From positions 4,092,001 to 4,156,000 of the forward strand of contig JAPEIS010000001.1 of assembly GCA_029531795.1 (NCBI GenBank): a stretch of DNA of 64,000 bases. Direction: 5' to 3'. The position numbers were made by a program, and so were the translations under genes. Positions 61,867 to 64,000 of the stretch are shown in pieces. Position 1 is the stretch's first letter. Each line of letters starts with the position of its first letter. The notes under the pieces are model-generated. The model saw only the letters and a list, made by a program, of their open reading frames with translations, was not told where the DNA came from and did not search any database. The stretch comes from Sclerotinia nivalis. Lineage: Eukaryota; Ascomycota; Leotiomycetes; Helotiales; Sclerotiniaceae.

Positions 61867-62210
61867 TGTTACGCCGTTACAATCCTTTATCACTAAGAAG
61901 TGATCAAGGGACTTATAGAAAGGCCGTGGTGATTTCTACTAAAGATCAAACAGGGGCTTGGTGAGAATGAAGATATAACGATTGTATTGTATGGTAACTA
62001 TAGTGTTTAAACTAATGATTGTTCTTGAGCACGAAGCTCTACAAATAAAGGAATCTATCCTGCTTATATAGACCTTTGTACTTGGGAGCCCTAGGAGCCC
62101 TCGAAGCTCCAGTGCTCCAGGAGCGTTGGGAGCCTTCGAAGCTTCAATGCTCCATCACATGATCTGATACTGACATGGTCTGTGCTCGTTTGTTCCTACG
62201 ACCATTTTCC
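61867..62210 (+). repeat. E-family LTR, second copy, interrupted by LINEs
   Basis: Starts TGTTACGCCGTTACAATCC and matches the reverse complement of 39829-40170 nearly throughout. TTATATAG at 62064-62071 is a likely TATA box. At LTR position 330 (62196) the LINE-B duplication begins; the rest of the LTR lies beyond LINE-3, outside the window. The whole copy is unaffected by AT shift. Confidence 0.85.
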
Positions 62211-63317
62211 CGAATCCGAACCAAAAACATCCTAGCTAAAGCTGGTATCAGAACTGCCGAATCAAGGTTTTCAAGAATTATCCTAGCTCTTCCAAAAGCT
62301 GAATATATCAATCCAATTGCTCTTCCCCCTTGGAGGAACAAAGAACCGCGTATTATCACAGAAACCCGGATCGGTGGCCCTCTCGGTCGTTCGAAGGAAC
62401 GAGCAGCTAAGGATTTCGAAAGGTTTATATCTACGATTCCAAAAAGTGATTTGCAAGTCTTCTCCGATGGTTCGAAAAGCGAAGCTCTGGATGGTGCTAC
62501 AGGAGGTGGATCAGTGATTTATCAATACAATCTGCAAGTGGATCGACAGGCTTTCTCACTAGGCTGTAATGCTGAAGTCTTCGATGCCGAAGCAGCTGCA
62601 GCTTTGAAAGGTGCTCAAGCAGCAATACAGCTACCCTCAGCTAGGTTCGCTACAGACCTCTGGGTTTTCTTGGATAACCTAGAGGTTGCTATGCGATTAG
62701 GCTCTCATTCCACTGGATCCTCTCAATCTGTATTTGAAGAATTCTGCGAACTAGCTACAGCTTGGCCTCTCAGGCCCCGCTTGCCACATACCCGCCCTGG
62801 TTCAATTCGAATCCGATGGGTTCCTGGGCATCTAAATATCCCCGGAAATGAAGCAGCGGACAAAGCAGCTAAAGAGGGAGCAGCACTCCCATCCCCACCT
62901 GATCCTATTTGCACTCTTGCCTCTTTGAAAAGGATCGCTAAATCGAATGCTAAATTAACAAGATCAAAGCTATGGACAATCACAGCACCATTAAGCTATA
63001 ATGATCTTTTTATAATTTACAATAACAAATCGATTATGCTTTCTTTTGATCGAACGATACTAGGATATATCCTAGCAGCCAGATCTCAACACGGCGATTT
63101 CGCAGCGTATCACGACCGCTTCAATCACGAAGATGCTTATATGCTATGCTCATGTGGGAAAAGAAAATCCCCTCTTCATTTTTACTTTTGTAAAATTGGA
63201 AATGCTCAAAAAACCCTTTCAAAGTTACCACCATCTGAAGCCATCCCCTATCTTTTGGGAAGTATGGAAGGAACAGCGAAACTAGCAGTTTGGCTCAAAT
63301 CTACAAGGTTCTATTAG
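62175..63317 (+). CDS. Open LTR-LINE fusion frame with intact RNase H domain
   Basis: 380 uninterrupted codons. The first ~12 codons come from the E LTR, the rest from the 3' part of LINE ORF2. RNase H residues are all present: FSDGSKS, AEVFDAEAAA, DLWVFLDN and GNEAADKAAKEG supply the D-E-D-D set. A C-terminal CSCGKRKSPLHF...C segment follows. The ATG lies about 104 bp downstream of the LTR TATA box, so transcription is conceivable. RNase H would degrade RNA in RNA-DNA hybrids. It is most simply a 5'-truncated LINE that has not yet been mutated; expression or function is unproven. Confidence 0.6.
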   Translation: MVCARLFLRPFSRIRTKNILAKAGIRTAESRFSRIILALPKAEYINPIALPPWRNKEPRIITETRIGGPLGRSKERAAKDFERFISTIPKSDLQVFSDGSKSEALDGATGGGSVIYQYNLQVDRQAFSLGCNAEVFDAEAAAALKGAQAAIQLPSARFATDLWVFLDNLEVAMRLGSHSTGSSQSVFEEFCELATAWPLRPRLPHTRPGSIRIRWVPGHLNIPGNEAADKAAKEGAALPSPPDPICTLASLKRIAKSNAKLTRSKLWTITAPLSYNDLFIIYNNKSIMLSFDRTILGYILAARSQHGDFAAYHDRFNHEDAYMLCSCGKRKSPLHFYFCKIGNAQKTLSKLPPSEAIPYLLGSMEGTAKLAVWLKSTRFY

Positions 63318-63795
63318 GATATATGTCCTCAATTTTCTATACAATTTATTGATTGAAGGATTGTTTTGATTTTTATTTTTATTTTTATTTTATGTTATTT
63401 TTTTTGATTTTCTTTGTATAAGGCGTTGGGTTTTGGTTCGGAAAGATTGAGTTTGTATAAACTTTAAAAAAAAAAAAAAAATCTTTATATTAACAAAACC
63501 ATATTAAAAAGCTCGATTGCGATAACGAAGGAAAGGAGATCAGGAATCGAGGGATCTAACTGTATTGTGGAGGACAGCTGAAATATCTACCCAAGGGATT
63601 AACTCAATACGCAACGGCAATCATGTAAACCCTGCTGAAGCATTTAGCATATATAATACTAGTAAATTTAGATTAGCTAGTTAGAAACCCAGGGGCCTTC
63701 CTCCCCTGGCGTCCTTTGTCCCAATTGGGAATTTGAGGCCTGTGCTTCGCACAGAGCCTCGGACGAAAAATATCACACACACACACACACACACA
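62211..63795 (+). mobile_element. LINE-B: 5'-truncated Tad1-like LINE
   Basis: 1585 bp from the end of the RT domain through RNase H, C-terminal Cys/His segment, 3' UTR and (CA)n tail. The 15-bp duplication CTACGACCATTTTCC occurs at 62196-62210 and 63796-63810. The duplication's last six bases belong to the LINE-3 5' end, so LINE-B inserted after LINE-3, exactly at its junction. Unlike LINE-1 its coding part is intact. Confidence 0.92.
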
Positions 63796-63804
63796 CTACG
63801 ACCA

Positions 63805-64000
63805 TTTTCCAAAAACATTTTCGAAGAATTGAATTTTTCGAAAAACACGTTTATTATCGTGTTTTATTGATCAATCGATCGTTCTTATCATCTATAGGAT
63901 TTAAAAACGAAACTTTTCGGCCCCGGCAGACACTGTACGGATGCGTTTCCGCCATTATGCCTTCCGTCCCTTCGACCCCCTCCCTCTCCCAAGCCTTCAT
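63805..64000 (+). mobile_element. LINE-3: 5' end of another LINE, runs off the window
   Basis: After the shared CTACGACCA the sequence leads into GAATTGAATTTTTCG, identical to the LINE-1 5' UTR, and a GC-rich leader. The extreme 5' ends differ between LINE-1 and LINE-3. The start near 63805 is deduced from where E LTR sequence stops. Confidence 0.8.
63957..64000 (+). CDS. LINE-3 ORF1, start only
   Basis: ATG followed by MPSVPSTPSLSQAF, the same start as ORF1 of LINE-1 (9568, minus strand). The rest lies beyond the window, so integrity cannot be judged. A gag-like RNA-binding protein is expected from LINE-1. Confidence 0.65.
   Translation, partial: MPSVPSTPSLSQAF

Overview
The window is a repeat-dominated, AT-rich stretch of a filamentous ascomycete genome (Pezizomycotina; a leotiomycete is plausible but only inferred). 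I recognise one intact host gene: a 232-codon orotate phosphoribosyltransferase (URA5) at 13401-14099, in a GC-balanced island of about 1 kb. Almost everything else is transposable-element sequence. Most copies carry TAA/TAG where Gln is expected, TGA where Trp is expected, and G-to-A or C-to-T changes in catalytic codons. This is the pattern left by repeat-induced point mutation (RIP).

Layout. 1-9899: 3' part of Ty3/Gypsy chromovirus copy A1, split by a nearly full-length Tad1-like LINE on the minus strand (LINE-1, 3863-9715, 14-bp target duplication). 9900-13090: a D-family LTR remnant, unrecognised AT-rich DNA, a solo LTR (family F) and a decayed Gypsy remnant (H) with its 3' LTR. 13091-14171: URA5 island. 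14172-16111: an F-LTR fragment, AT-rich DNA and an orphan Gypsy gag. 16112-32947: Gypsy C1, entered by Ty1/Copia B (16949-30579), which was entered by Gypsy A2 (19892-28585), which was entered by a Fot1/pogo DNA transposon (25265-27116). Each of these three insertions is proven by matching target duplications. 32948 to at least 61866: a minus-strand Ty1/Copia element D. It was entered by Gypsy A3 (38768-46851; its 5' LTR holds an E-family LTR, which holds a 901-bp LINE-dependent element) and by Gypsy A4 (47631-61739; it holds Gypsy C2 49560-56721 with a solo F LTR, and a 121-bp solo Copia-type LTR, G). 61867-64000: a second E LTR entered by a LINE (LINE-3) and then by a 5'-truncated LINE (LINE-B) at the same point.

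How the parts relate. The LTR families A (163 bp) and C (146 bp) have constant lengths in every copy, and 4-5 bp target duplications allow the insertion order to be read. The LINE machinery appears to have mobilised an unrelated 901-bp sequence that carries the LINE 3' tail. LINE-type insertions landed at the identical nucleotide (LTR position 330) in two separate E LTRs.

The most interesting material is therefore the LINE system: its structured (CA)n-ending 3' tail, its apparent target preference, its 8-nt ORF1/ORF2 overlap, its non-autonomous partner, and an uninterrupted 380-codon ORF that starts inside an LTR and reads through a LINE RNase H domain. I saw no CRISPR array, rRNA or tRNA gene, and no host gene other than URA5.
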